In this document: positions 1-7,709 of the stretch, one piece after another
Layout: each line of letters begins with the position of its first letter
Numbering within the stretch: position 1 is the first letter of the stretch
From: Nocardia higoensis
GTDB taxonomy: Bacteria > Actinomycetota > Actinomycetes > Mycobacteriales > Mycobacteriaceae
DNA: 64,000 nt
Reading direction: 5' to 3'
Assembly: GCF_015477835.1 (NCBI RefSeq)
Contig: NZ_JADLQN010000001.1
Coordinates: 620,001 to 684,000, forward strand
Position numbers and translations under genes: made by a program
The notes under the pieces: model-generated
Seen by the model: only the letters and a program-made list of their open reading frames with translations
The model's database searches: none
Told to the model about the DNA's origin: nothing

Positions 1-727
1 CCCGGTAGGACGGCAGCGTGCCGTACATCTTGAACACCTTGCCCGCGCGTTCGCGGGCAGCCTCGGGTTCGTCGGTGACCAGGACCGGGAGAGCGCAGAC
101 GATGCGCGGGGCGGGGCGGTCCGCGGCGGTGGCGGCTTCGGTGATGGTGGGGGCGATGTGGTCGCGGATGGTGGTGGGGCCGGTCATCCAGAGGATGGTG
201 CCGTCGGTGGCGCGTCCGGCCAGTTTCAGCATCTGTTCGCCCAGTGCGGCGACGAGGACGGGGATGCGGTCGTCGTTCGGCACGGTGAGCGCCAGGTGGG
301 CGGTGACGGTTTCTCCGCTGAACGACACGGGGTTGCCCGCGAGCAGTGGGTTCAGCACCTCGAGATATTCGCGCATGTGCCGGACGGGGCGACTGAAGTC
401 CTGACCGTACATGTTCTCGATGACGATCTTGTGGGACAGGCCGATACCCAGGGTCAGGCGGTCGGCGCCGACGGCGAGGGCGGTGCTGCGCGCCTGCTGG
501 GCGAGCGCGCCGGGGTGGCGCGGGTAGGTGGGGACGACGGCGGTGCCGATGGGGATCTCGGGGACCCGGCTGCCCGCGATGGCGAGGGCGGTGAGCGCGT
601 CGACGCCGAAGACGTGCGGCAGCCATGCCGAGTCGAAGCCTTCGTCGGCGGCTCGGCGCAGTTCGTCGGTGAACAGGCGCAAGCTGTCGGGTCCGGCGTG
701 TTCGTTCAGCAGGATTCCGATCCGCAC
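1..727 (-). CDS. LLM-class F420-dependent oxidoreductase (3' end cut off)
   Basis: The frame opens at GTG 727 with an AAGGAG ribosome site about 6 nt upstream and stays open to the window edge, so the C-terminus is missing. The visible ~242 residues begin RIGILLNEHAGPDS and contain the TIM-barrel landmarks of the bacterial luciferase-like (LLM) family: GFDSAWLPHVFG near residue 30, GTAVVPTYPRHP, RLTLGIGLSHK, and VLVAALGEQMLKLAGRATDGT. Members reduce or oxidise diverse substrates with coenzyme F420, which fits an actinomycete; the substrate cannot be read from sequence. It lies 126 bp downstream of the AAC(3) gene on the same strand but has its own ribosome site. The family call is firm and the substrate is unknown. 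Confidence 0.85.
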   Translation of the reverse strand, partial: MRIGILLNEHAGPDSLRLFTDELRRAADEGFDSAWLPHVFGVDALTALAIAGSRVPEIPIGTAVVPTYPRHPGALAQQARSTALAVGADRLTLGIGLSHKIVIENMYGQDFSRPVRHMREYLEVLNPLLAGNPVSFSGETVTAHLALTVPNDDRIPVLVAALGEQMLKLAGRATDGTILWMTGPTTIRDHIAPTITEAATAADRPAPRIVCALPVLVTDEPEAARERAGKVFKMYGTLPSYR

Positions 728-853
728 AGCGTCTCCTTGTCGTCGTCCCGGTGGGAGCTGATCTCGGTGTCGTCCGAAGCCTACGCGGGAGGGGCGTATC
801 GGCGCGGCGCGGTCGGCTGATGGTTTCGGAGGCCACGCTTCTCTGCCGCGTGC

Positions 854-1702
854 CTACAGTTTGTTCTCGATCCAGGTGATGGCGTAGTCGACGACTTGCG
901 CGGCCTCGAACAGATAGCTGTCGGCGGCGCCGACTCTGCCCTGCCGACCGATTCCCGCGGCGAGCATGTCTCGGGCGATGGCTTCGAAGGGCTCTTCGCC
1001 TTCGGGGACGACGGCCGAGTAGTCGAAGGCTCCGTCTTCGGAGTCGATGTCGTGGAAGCGGCGCCAGACCCGTTGGCCCTGTTCGAGGATGGGCTGTTCG
1101 TAGTCGACGAATCGTTTGCCGGGGGCTTGGGCGAGCGCCTCGGCGTGGTGCAGCAGCGTCATGGTGTCCAAGGGAGCGCCGAGCAGCAGGACCCGGCCGT
1201 TGCGAGCGACCAGCCGTGCGAGGGGGCTGGCGGGTCCGTGAGGATCGTTCCAGGGGTGGTCGGCCATCAGTGCGGCTGCTGCCGGGCCCAAGGCTGCGAA
1301 GCCGGCATCCGGGTGACGGCTGCGGACGGCTCCGGGCCGGCGGCGCAATGCCTCTGGGAGTCGGCCGTTGTTGTGGTCGGCTTCGCTGAGTTCCGGGTCG
1401 TAGGCCGGGTGTTCTGCGCGTAGGGCGTCCTGCCAGTCCTGTGGCCAGGTGAGGAAGTCATAGGGGGGCGCGTCGTTCCACCCGCAGGTCACCATGAGGG
1501 TTCCCCGCGTTCCGACGACGTCGAGGAGCGCGTCGAGGATGGTCTGCGGTCCGCCGGCCACGTAGCCGATGGCGGACATGCGGGTGTGGAACATGACGAT
1601 GTCGCCGTCCGCGAGACCGAGCGCGGCCAGGTCACGGCTGATCCGGCTGCGGGTCACGGGACCGCCTGAGCGCTCGAGCAGGTCCATCTCATCCATGGGC
1701 AT
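854..1702 (-). CDS. AAC(3)-family aminoglycoside N3-acetyltransferase
   Basis: This 282-residue protein matches the antibiotic_NAT family in length and motif order. FHTRMSAIGYVAGGPQTIL (about residues 38-56) leads into GTRGTLMV, then SRHPDAGFAALGP, and RVLLLGAPLDTMTLLHHAE (about 170-188), the last carrying the His-Glu region characteristic of AAC(3)-II/III enzymes. The C-terminal GRVGAADSYLFEAAQVVDYAI also resembles AAC(3)-II. These enzymes use acetyl-CoA to acetylate N3 of the 2-deoxystreptamine ring in the cytoplasm, giving gentamicin- or tobramycin-type resistance. No key motif is missing, so an active enzyme is inferred. The start ATG 1702 is preceded by a GGGGGA ribosome site. Base composition matches the neighbours and no mobile element is seen, so it is probably intrinsic rather than acquired. 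Spectrum cannot be predicted. Confidence 0.88.
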   Translation of the reverse strand: MPMDEMDLLERSGGPVTRSRISRDLAALGLADGDIVMFHTRMSAIGYVAGGPQTILDALLDVVGTRGTLMVTCGWNDAPPYDFLTWPQDWQDALRAEHPAYDPELSEADHNNGRLPEALRRRPGAVRSRHPDAGFAALGPAAAALMADHPWNDPHGPASPLARLVARNGRVLLLGAPLDTMTLLHHAEALAQAPGKRFVDYEQPILEQGQRVWRRFHDIDSEDGAFDYSAVVPEGEEPFEAIARDMLAAGIGRQGRVGAADSYLFEAAQVVDYAITWIENKL

Positions 1703-1838
1703 GGAGTTTTCCCCCAGCCACGGCCCTCGGGCAACTGAATTGATGCCTCCCTGTCCTTCGATGGTCGTTCCCCGACCCCGGCTCGGTTCGGTACTGCCGT
1801 ACCACCGAGCACAGTTTTCGGAGCGGGAAACGTTGACT

Positions 1839-1865
1839 TACGTTTGGTTGGACCAACGCAACGTA
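1839..1865. promoter_or_regulatory. 27-bp imperfect palindrome, operator candidate
   Basis: The outer arms TACGTT (1839-1844) and AACGTA (1860-1865) flank a perfect core GTTGG-A-CCAAC (1847-1857), with only the two bases between arm and core mismatched on each side. It lies in the 344-bp gap between the divergent AAC(3) and coiled-coil genes, about 137 bp before the AAC(3) start and 182 bp before the other. The shape is that of a dimeric repressor site; no cognate regulator is adjacent. Confidence 0.5.
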
Positions 1866-1928
1866 ATGCCAACGATTCCGGCCGCCGAGGGTCGTCGGCC
1901 AGGCGAGGGTTGTGGCATGCTTCGGCCT

Positions 1929-1959
1929 GACCCCCGATAACGTTCACTTATCGGCGGTC
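1929..1959. repeat. Inverted repeat, 7-bp arms (CCGATAA / TTATCGG)
   Basis: CCGATAA (1934-1940) and TTATCGG (1948-1954) are perfect inverted arms around a 7-nt spacer. A second inverted pair, GACC (1929-1932) and GGTC (1956-1959), sits just outside them. It lies about 55 bp upstream of the -35 of the gene at 2047. It could be an operator or a transcript hairpin. It lacks a T-tract, so it is not a typical intrinsic terminator. Confidence 0.4.
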
Positions 1960-2012
1960 AGGCGTCGGGGCCGTCGCGGCGAGGCTGTGGGGATTGGTTT
2001 CGTCGTAATACG

Positions 2013-2040
2013 TTGACGCAAACGGAAACAACGCTACGAT
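2013..2040 (+). promoter_or_regulatory. Leaderless promoter for the coiled-coil gene
   Basis: TTGACG (2013-2018), a 16-nt spacer, then TACGAT (2035-2040) make a good housekeeping-type promoter. The -10 ends exactly 6 nt before GTG 2047, so transcription should begin at the start codon. No ribosome site is present. Confidence 0.65.
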
Positions 2041-2046
2041 TCATCG

Positions 2047-3171
2047 GTGTCCAGCGTGTGTAACTACCCCGGCTGCCATCGACCGATCACTCGTGGCGGC
2101 GGGCCCGGTCGGCCATCCGAATACTGCGACCACCCCGACCACACCCGATGGCGGGCATGGCGGGAGCGGCAACGGCTCCAGCAGGAAGCTCAGGCACCCG
2201 AGGGAACCGTCACTGTGACGCAACAGGGACCGGTGACGGCGGCGCGGCTGCGCGCCGACGAACTGCTCACCCAGTTCCGCGATCTGGCCGACCAGCTGAA
2301 CGGCACACTCGGTGCGGCGGTGGCGGAGTTGTCCACGCTCGCTGACCCGTCCGTGGCCGAGGCGCAGGTACAGGCCGTGCAGGCCGATGCGGCCCGGCGG
2401 ATCGCCGAAGCGGAGATGGCCGCCGCGGCGGCCGAGCAGGCGCGCAGGGCAGCCGAGGAGGAGCGGCGCGGTGCGATGGACGCCGCCGATGATGCGGCGG
2501 CCGCTGCCGAGCGAGCCGAAGAACTCGTCGCCGAGGCGAATTCGGCGCGGGAAGAAGCCCTGCGGGAAGTCGAGCAGGTCGTGGCGCGCACCTCCGAAGA
2601 GGTCTTCGCCATCCGCAGCGAGTCCGAAGAGCGCATCAGGGCCGCGCGCCAGGACGCCGAGCGGGAGATCGAGCGCGGCAGACAACAAGCCAGGGAGGAG
2701 ATCGAGGCCACGCGGGCCCAAGCGGCGGCCGAGATCGAACGGGTGCGCCGCGAATCCGCCCAACAGATCACCGCGGCGGCCGCCGAACGCGACCTGGCGG
2801 TGCAGCGCGCGGCCGACGCCGACCGCGCCGTCACCCACGCCGAACAGATCGCCGTCGAACGACAACAGCTGCTCGAGGAGAACCGAGCCGACATCACCCG
2901 GCTCCGAGGAGAACTCGACCGCGTGCGCGCTGACCTCGATCGAGTCCGCGCCGAAGCGGAACAGGTGCGCCGTGATGCCGAGGCCACGCTGACAGCCCAG
3001 CGCGCGGAGGCCGTGGAAGCGCTCGAACGGGCGCGTGCCGAAGCGGCACAGCGGATCACCGCTCTCGACGACGCGCGTGCACAGACTCTCGCCCGTGCCG
3101 AACGCGCCGAACGTCAGCTCGACGAGCTGCTGGCACAACGACGCACGGCCACCGCGGCCGAACCTGCGTGA
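2047..3171 (+). CDS. Cys/His-motif N-terminus plus long coiled coil, function unknown
   Basis: This 374-residue protein has two parts. Residues 1-45 carry a compact Cys/His cluster (CNYPGCHRPI, then YCDHPDHTRWRAWRER) that could bind zinc and nucleic acid. From about residue 60 to 370 the sequence is almost uninterrupted Ala/Glu/Arg/Gln heptad-like helix, rich in EEARR- and AEAEIER-type segments, with no membrane segment. This resembles KfrA-like or SMC-like coiled-coil DNA-associated proteins in layout only; I do not recognise a named family. GTG 2047 was chosen because a TTGACG/TACGAT promoter places the transcript start there. The gene stands alone between convergent and divergent neighbours. 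The upstream palindromes suggest it may be repressed or self-regulated. Confidence 0.7.
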   Translation: MSSVCNYPGCHRPITRGGGPGRPSEYCDHPDHTRWRAWRERQRLQQEAQAPEGTVTVTQQGPVTAARLRADELLTQFRDLADQLNGTLGAAVAELSTLADPSVAEAQVQAVQADAARRIAEAEMAAAAAEQARRAAEEERRGAMDAADDAAAAAERAEELVAEANSAREEALREVEQVVARTSEEVFAIRSESEERIRAARQDAEREIERGRQQAREEIEATRAQAAAEIERVRRESAQQITAAAAERDLAVQRAADADRAVTHAEQIAVERQQLLEENRADITRLRGELDRVRADLDRVRAEAEQVRRDAEATLTAQRAEAVEALERARAEAAQRITALDDARAQTLARAERAERQLDELLAQRRTATAAEPA

Positions 3172-3267
3172 CGTGGAGACCTCTCGCGGCGAACCCCGGT
3201 CACGCCGGCCTGTAGTGCGTCGGGCTGGATGTCGAGGGCTTGGCCGATCATGACCCGGGGTAGCCGA

Positions 3268-4203
3268 TCAGGGGGTCAGGACGATCCGGCCGGGGAGGCT
3301 GCCCGCCGCGAGCCGGGCATGGGCTTCGGCGGCGGCGTGCAGCGGCAGGACGTCGGCCACACGAGTGGTGAGCTTGCTTTCGGCGAGGCGGGCGAGACCT
3401 CGTCCTTCGGCGTGAATCCATTCGTGGTGGACAGTGATACCGCGCAACGGGACCGGATCGGCGCCGGCGACGACGGTGACGTACTGGCCGCGATTGCGGA
3501 CCGCGGCGAGGGCTCGAATCCCGAGTCCGGCGGTGTCGAGTGCGCCGTGCACGCCACCGGGGACCAGTCGGCGAGCCTCGGCGGCCACATCGGCATCGCG
3601 AGCGATGGTCCACTCCGCACCGATCGAGCGGAGAAACTCCACGTCGGTCCCCTGGGCCAGTACCCGAAGACCTTGCTGGGCCGCGATCTCCACGGCGAAG
3701 CCGCCGACGGCACCGGTCGCGCCCGTCACCAGCAGTGTGTCACCCGGCGACAGCCCGAGCAGGTCCACAGACTGCTCGGCGGTCAGACCGTTGAGCGGCA
3801 GCGTCGCCGCCTCGACATCCGACAGTCCGCGCGGGGTCGCGGCCACCGCATCCGCGTCGAGAACCACGTACTCGGCATAGGTGCCGAGTGAGACATCCAG
3901 CAGATCGCGCAGGCCGATCACCCTCTGCCCCGACGTCCATGCCGCCACGCCGGGGCCGAGCCGGTCGATCTCGCCGGCGACGTCCCAGCCGATTCCCGTG
4001 ACCTCCCGCGCTGTCATCAGCCCGGCCTCGACCAGTATGCCCGAGCGAGTGACCAGGTCGACCGGATTGACGGTCGCCGCCCGCACTCGAATCCGGACCT
4101 GGCCGGCCCCGGGTTCGGGAACCGCCACATCGGCCAGCTGCAGCACTTCGGGCCCACCATAGCCGCGAGCGACAACGGCTCGCATCGTCTCAACGCTGTT
4201 CAC
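3268..4203 (-). CDS. NADP-dependent MDR-family oxidoreductase (quinone reductase-like)
   Basis: This 311-residue medium-chain dehydrogenase/reductase has an N-terminal GroES-like domain (RAVVARGYGGPEVL, then VRIRVRAATVNPVDLVTRSG). A Rossmann domain follows with the nucleotide motif LLVTGATGAVGGFAVEIA near residues 155-175. It lacks the zinc ligands of alcohol dehydrogenases and ends GRIVLTP, as zeta-crystallin/quinone oxidoreductase-like proteins do. Such enzymes reduce quinones or enones with NADPH in the cytoplasm. The start is either GTG 4203 or ATG 4185 (MRAVVARG); neither has a strong ribosome site. A perfect 14-bp palindrome lies 41 bp upstream. The gene is convergent with the coiled-coil gene and has no operon partner. 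Confidence 0.85.
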   Translation of the reverse strand: MNSVETMRAVVARGYGGPEVLQLADVAVPEPGAGQVRIRVRAATVNPVDLVTRSGILVEAGLMTAREVTGIGWDVAGEIDRLGPGVAAWTSGQRVIGLRDLLDVSLGTYAEYVVLDADAVAATPRGLSDVEAATLPLNGLTAEQSVDLLGLSPGDTLLVTGATGAVGGFAVEIAAQQGLRVLAQGTDVEFLRSIGAEWTIARDADVAAEARRLVPGGVHGALDTAGLGIRALAAVRNRGQYVTVVAGADPVPLRGITVHHEWIHAEGRGLARLAESKLTTRVADVLPLHAAAEAHARLAAGSLPGRIVLTP

Positions 4204-4243
4204 GCATCCAACTATTGGAGAGTTGCACTCCGAAGGGAACTGC

Positions 4244-4257
4244 GCACTTCGAAGTGC
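4244..4257. promoter_or_regulatory. 14-bp perfect palindrome upstream of the oxidoreductase
   Basis: GCACTTC/GAAGTGC is perfectly symmetric. A partial copy (GCACTCCGAAG) lies 10-20 bp closer to the gene. Two related half-sites over the expected promoter fit a repressor such as those often linked to MDR reductases, but no regulator gene is adjacent. Confidence 0.45.
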
Positions 4258-4408
4258 CTATCGCACCCGGAGGTTCGCTGTGGCACCTGTAGCGCGGTGC
4301 AGCCCGCGTACCGAAACGCGGTGCTACACGGCCCGATACCTTCCCGGCCGCCGGTCCGCGAGGCCGTGGATCGGGCAGCGCATCGACCGGCTTCGCCGCT
4401 CGTACGGG

Positions 4409-4978
4409 TCAGTCTGTGCGCAGGCGGGCGTGCATGTGCATGTCGTGGCGACCGTCGTGGTGTCGGCCCGCCCCGCGCAAGGTTCCTTCCAGGAGGAAGC
4501 CGCATTTGCCTGCGACTCGGCAGGACGGTTCGTTGAGCACCGAGTGGGTGAGTTCGAGGCGGTCGAAACCGATGTCGTCGAAGGCCCATCGGGTCAGGAG
4601 ATGGGTGGCGCGCGGCGCGACGGCTCGGCCACGCCAGGCGGGCATCGTCCAGTAGGCCAGTTCGGTGACGCCTTCGGCGAGATCGGTGCGGCGCAGACCG
4701 ATCCGGCCGGCAAGCTCACCTCCGACAGTGACGGCCCATTGCCCTCGCCCCAGGGGCCAGGCCGAACGCCACGCCGGAATCCATTGCCGCACCTGCTCGA
4801 TCGATTCGGCGGTGCGGACATGCCAGCGGCGGATCGCGGTGTCCTGGAACGCTTCGAAGACGGCGGGTGCGTCGGTGTCGGACCAGGGGCGAAGTGTCAG
4901 GCCGTCGGCGCTCGTCAGGGTCGGTTGGGTGGCGCTGAACTCTGCGGGATCGATGATTCCGGGCATCAACTCGGGCAT
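4409..4978 (-). CDS. GNAT-family N-acetyltransferase (RimJ/RimL type)
   Basis: The 189-residue protein has the acetyltransferase_3 layout: LTLRPWSDTDAPAVFEAF near residue 28, AVTVGGELAGRIGLRR, ELAYWTMPAWRGRAVAPRAT (the acetyl-CoA pyrophosphate loop region) and FDRLELTHSVLNEPSCRVAGKCGFLLEGTLR near the end. The family acetylates protein N-termini, amino acids or small amines. The substrate is not deducible. The start ATG 4978 is preceded at exactly 6 nt by GACAAT, a near-consensus -10, so it may be leaderless. The gene is monocistronic. Confidence 0.8.
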   Translation of the reverse strand: MPELMPGIIDPAEFSATQPTLTSADGLTLRPWSDTDAPAVFEAFQDTAIRRWHVRTAESIEQVRQWIPAWRSAWPLGRGQWAVTVGGELAGRIGLRRTDLAEGVTELAYWTMPAWRGRAVAPRATHLLTRWAFDDIGFDRLELTHSVLNEPSCRVAGKCGFLLEGTLRGAGRHHDGRHDMHMHARLRTD

Positions 4979-5119
4979 GGCGTCATTGTCCGTACCCGGT
5001 GTCGACGCCGCAGCCGAGTCGAGCAGCGCGTCCCGCTGGTCGGGAATCGTTGGGGCGTGCGGTGTTCAGGCGACGTGCCCGGCAAGGCGTGGGTGCCGCA
5101 GAGTTCGCTCGCGTGCTTC

Positions 5120-5125
5120 TATCAT
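5120..5125 (+). promoter_or_regulatory. Leaderless -10 box (TATCAT) of the HdeD-like gene
   Basis: TATCAT ends 6 nt before ATG 5132, and no ribosome site intervenes. It follows the same spacing rule as six other genes in the window. Confidence 0.55.
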
Positions 5126-5131
5126 GGTGTT

Positions 5132-5746
5132 ATGCCCGACAACTATGGTGGAAGGCAGGTCGCGTCGCAGGTCCGCGGTGGGCGGGAGGCGATGCTGGTA
5201 CTCGGTGCCGCGTCACTGGTGCTGGGGGTCGTGGTCGCGCTGTGGCCTGCCACATCGGTTCCGCTGCTCGAGGCGCTGCTGGGTGGGTATCTGGCGCTGA
5301 GCGCGGGAGTGCAGGTGGTCCTCGCGGTGGGGGCGCGGTTCGCGTGGGTGCTGCGGGGGTTGCTGCTGATCAGTGCGGCGCTGACGGTGATGCTCGCGGT
5401 GTTGTGTGCGCAGGGCGGTAATTCGGTGCCGATGCTGTCGATGTGGCTGGGGATGGGGTTGACGTTCCGGGGGGTAAGTCAGGCGACGGTGTCGGTGTGG
5501 GATGAGCAGTTGTCCGATCCGGGGCGTCACGAATTGTGTGGGGTGTTGACGTCGGTGACGGGTGTGGTGTTGCTGATCGCTCCGCTGGAATCGGCGGTGG
5601 CGCTGGGCTGGACGGCGGGGGCGGTGTTGATCGTGCTCGGGGCGGCGGAATTCGCGCTCGCCGGTGTCGGGCGCGGTGAGACCGGGATGGCGTGGGCACG
5701 CCGCGGGGCGATGCAGCCCACCGGGTGGCCCGGGCCGGTTCAGTAG
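5132..5746 (+). CDS. HdeD/DUF308-family membrane protein
   Basis: The protein has 204 residues and about six hydrophobic segments, starting with LVLGAASLVLGVVVALWP near residue 22 and ending with AVLIVLGAAEFALAGVG. Repeated Gly-Leu-Tyr-Leu turns such as GGYLALSAG are typical of the HdeD family of small inner-membrane proteins, some linked to acid stress. The frame is open far upstream, but only ATG 5132 yields a family-length protein, and a TATCAT -10 box sits exactly 6 nt before it. Its stop codon lies in the first copy of a 24-bp duplication shared with the convergent sugar transferase gene. Confidence 0.75.
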   Translation: MPDNYGGRQVASQVRGGREAMLVLGAASLVLGVVVALWPATSVPLLEALLGGYLALSAGVQVVLAVGARFAWVLRGLLLISAALTVMLAVLCAQGGNSVPMLSMWLGMGLTFRGVSQATVSVWDEQLSDPGRHELCGVLTSVTGVVLLIAPLESAVALGWTAGAVLIVLGAAEFALAGVGRGETGMAWARRGAMQPTGWPGPVQ

Positions 5747-5787
5747 GCGCCTTTTCCTTTGGCTCAGTAGGCGCCTTCGCCTTTGGC
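5741..5787. repeat. 24-bp tandem duplication across convergent gene ends
   Basis: Two copies (5741-5763 and 5765-5787, period 24, differing at two bases) begin CAGTAGGCGCCTT. The second copy encodes the last seven codons of the sugar transferase (AKGEGAY). The first copy repeats them in frame after its stop as AKGKGAY plus another stop, and also supplies the stop of the HdeD-like gene. Confidence 0.85.
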
Positions 5788-7260
5788 GACGGTGTGCACG
5801 GTGCGGGTGATGATCGACAGATCCAGCGCCATTGACCAGTTCTCGACGTAGGAGATGTCGAGTTCCACCGATTCCTCGGGGGAGAGGTTCGAGCGGCCGC
5901 TGACCTGCCACAGGCCGGTGATGCCGGGGCGCACCAGCAATCGGCGGCGCATGATGCCGTCGTAGGAGTGCACTTCGCGGCGTACCTGCGGGCGGGGCCC
6001 GACCACGCTCATGTCGCGGCGCAGGACATTGAAGAACTGGGGCAGCTCGTCGAGGCTGTATTTGCGTAGGAATCGGCCGACGGGGGTCACGCGGGGGTCG
6101 TTCTTCAGTTTGAAGAACAGCGGATTGCCGCCGTTGGCGCTGATGAGTGAGTCGGCCTTGCGGTCGGCGTGGGCGTACATGCTGCGGAATTTGATCATCC
6201 GGAACGGTTTGCCGTCCATACCGATCCGTTCGGACAGGTAGAACACCGGGCCGGGGCTGGTGCATTTGACCGCGACGGCGATGGCCAGCAGCAGCGGGGC
6301 GACCAGTGTCACGACCAGTGCGGCGAAACAGAGGTCGAACACCGCTTTGCTCAGCGACAGCGCGCGGTCGTATTGCGGGCGTTCGATGTGCAGCATGGGC
6401 ATGCCGCCGAGCAGTTGCGCGGACATGCGGGTGCCGGAGATGTCCATGACTCCGGGCGCGACGATCAGCTCCACACCGAAGGAGTCCAGATCCCAGGCCA
6501 GGCGGCGGATGTCGCGGGGGCCGAGCCGGTCGGTGGCCATGACCACGACGGTGTCGGCTTCGGTGCGCCGGGCCGCGCGCAGCACCGATCGGTCGTCGCC
6601 GGCGACGGGGATCTCACGTCCGGCGACGGTGAGGGTCGCCGGTTCCGCGGGGTCGGCGCCGGTGGAGGTGCACACCCCGACCACGTCGTAGCCGTAGTGG
6701 GGGTGGCGGGCCAGCGTGGTGGCGATGGCGGTGGCGGCGTCCGCGCCGCCGACGACCAGCACCGAGCGGCGGTAGCGGCCGAGGGCGCGGTGGCGGGTGG
6801 TGTGGCCGCGCCACAGAGCGCGGGTCCCTGCCAGGCCGAGCAGGCCCAGCGGCATGGCCACGAGTATGTAGTCGCGGACGGCGCCGAGATCGACGACGAC
6901 GGCGATGATGGCGGTGACGCCGAATGCGCGCAGGGTCGCGCCTGCCAGCCTGCGGTTCTCCTCGACGACGCCGGTGCGGTGGGAGCGAGAGTCGTTCCAG
7001 CCCAGGCCGAAGGACCAGGCCGAGGCGATCGCCACGGAGAGCGCGGTGTCGGCGACGGTGCGCTCGGGCGACCAGGACAGCAGGTCCGAGGGGCCGGTGC
7101 CGACGGTCACGAGCTGGGCCAGCAGTACGGCGGCGATGACGACGAGGGTGTCGGTGGCGATGAGGCGGCGCAGATAGTTCGCGCGCCAGCGGTCGCGCTC
7201 ACCCGGACGGGAGAAATGCAGATCTACGGCACCGTGGGTGCCGGTGAGATCGAGGACCAT
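5764..7260 (-). CDS. Polyprenyl-phosphate sugar-1-phosphate transferase (WcaJ/WbaP type)
   Basis: This 498-residue enzyme probably starts polysaccharide assembly by transferring a sugar-1-phosphate from a nucleotide sugar to membrane polyprenyl phosphate. The N-terminal half has about four membrane segments (TLVVIAAVLLAQLV onward) and a CoA-binding-like Rossmann region (VLVVGGADAATAIATTLA). The C-terminal catalytic domain carries the bacterial sugar-transferase signatures: SPGPVFYLSERIGMDGKPF, MIKFRSMYAHAD, YSLDELPQFFNVLRRDMSVVGPRP and RPGITGLWQVSGRS. Length and domain order are usual for the family. It is transcribed away from the main polysaccharide run across a shared 449-bp gap, so the two arms may be co-regulated. 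Confidence 0.93.
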   Translation of the reverse strand: MVLDLTGTHGAVDLHFSRPGERDRWRANYLRRLIATDTLVVIAAVLLAQLVTVGTGPSDLLSWSPERTVADTALSVAIASAWSFGLGWNDSRSHRTGVVEENRRLAGATLRAFGVTAIIAVVVDLGAVRDYILVAMPLGLLGLAGTRALWRGHTTRHRALGRYRRSVLVVGGADAATAIATTLARHPHYGYDVVGVCTSTGADPAEPATLTVAGREIPVAGDDRSVLRAARRTEADTVVVMATDRLGPRDIRRLAWDLDSFGVELIVAPGVMDISGTRMSAQLLGGMPMLHIERPQYDRALSLSKAVFDLCFAALVVTLVAPLLLAIAVAVKCTSPGPVFYLSERIGMDGKPFRMIKFRSMYAHADRKADSLISANGGNPLFFKLKNDPRVTPVGRFLRKYSLDELPQFFNVLRRDMSVVGPRPQVRREVHSYDGIMRRRLLVRPGITGLWQVSGRSNLSPEESVELDISYVENWSMALDLSIITRTVHTVAKGEGAY

Positions 7261-7709
7261 CGACAGAAATACCTAGCTTGAACCTTGAACCCTCGTATTC
7301 CAACCCCCAAAAAAAATAGGGGCGGAATGCCTGCCTGTGACAGCACGTCCGGCGACGTCATGCGGGGACGATTCGAAGCCGGGCCGATCTGTTGCGAAAG
7401 TATTGCCACATAACGGTGTTGGGCACAAGTGGTGGGATCGAGATCACAGTGTAACGGGATCCGGTCGGGGTTACGCGCGTATGTGGGTCGGTGGGGCTGG
7501 TCGGGCTCCGGTGGCTGATTCCCGAGGTGGACAGTGGGCCGGATCGATAACTGCCGGTGTGCTGCGTCGGGGCGGGGAAGAGCGTCGATCGATCGGACGA
7601 CTCGCGGATTCGACGCGCGGGTGCTAGCTTTCCGGAGTCGGCAGAGAAGTCGCTTCTCGGGCTGCGGGGCGCCGCCGACGATTTTGGTTTTGTTTTCGAG
7701 TGGAGCCCG
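7261..7709. promoter_or_regulatory. Divergent control region of the polysaccharide locus
   Basis: No convincing gene is present. The gap holds a C5-A8TA-G4 potential hairpin (7304-7322), unusual here for its eight consecutive A's, beside a direct repeat of GGTTCAAG on the minus strand near 7280. It also holds GTAAC (7451-7455) facing GTTAC (7470-7474). It must contain promoters for both arms, but I cannot place -10/-35 boxes with confidence. Confidence 0.4.

Noticed and set aside
854..1702. AAC(3) as a recently acquired resistance gene
   Set aside because: GC content and codon use match neighbours, and no transposase, integrase or flanking repeats are seen.
4223..5131. Long open frame running into the HdeD-like gene
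   Set aside because: It has no family features and lies antisense to a clear GNAT gene; only the part from 5132 has membrane-protein character and a promoter.
7304..7322. C5-A8TA-G4 hairpin as an intrinsic terminator
   Set aside because: It lies upstream of both divergent genes, where no transcript should end, and has no T-tract after the stem.
7451..7474. GTAAC/GTTAC pair as an MtrA-type site
   Set aside because: The spacing and orientation do not match a consensus I can state with confidence.
7557..7709. N-terminal extension of the C-methyltransferase
   Set aside because: No conserved features; family members begin at the CRLC zinc motif, and a ribosome-site-like GGAG precedes GTG 7710.
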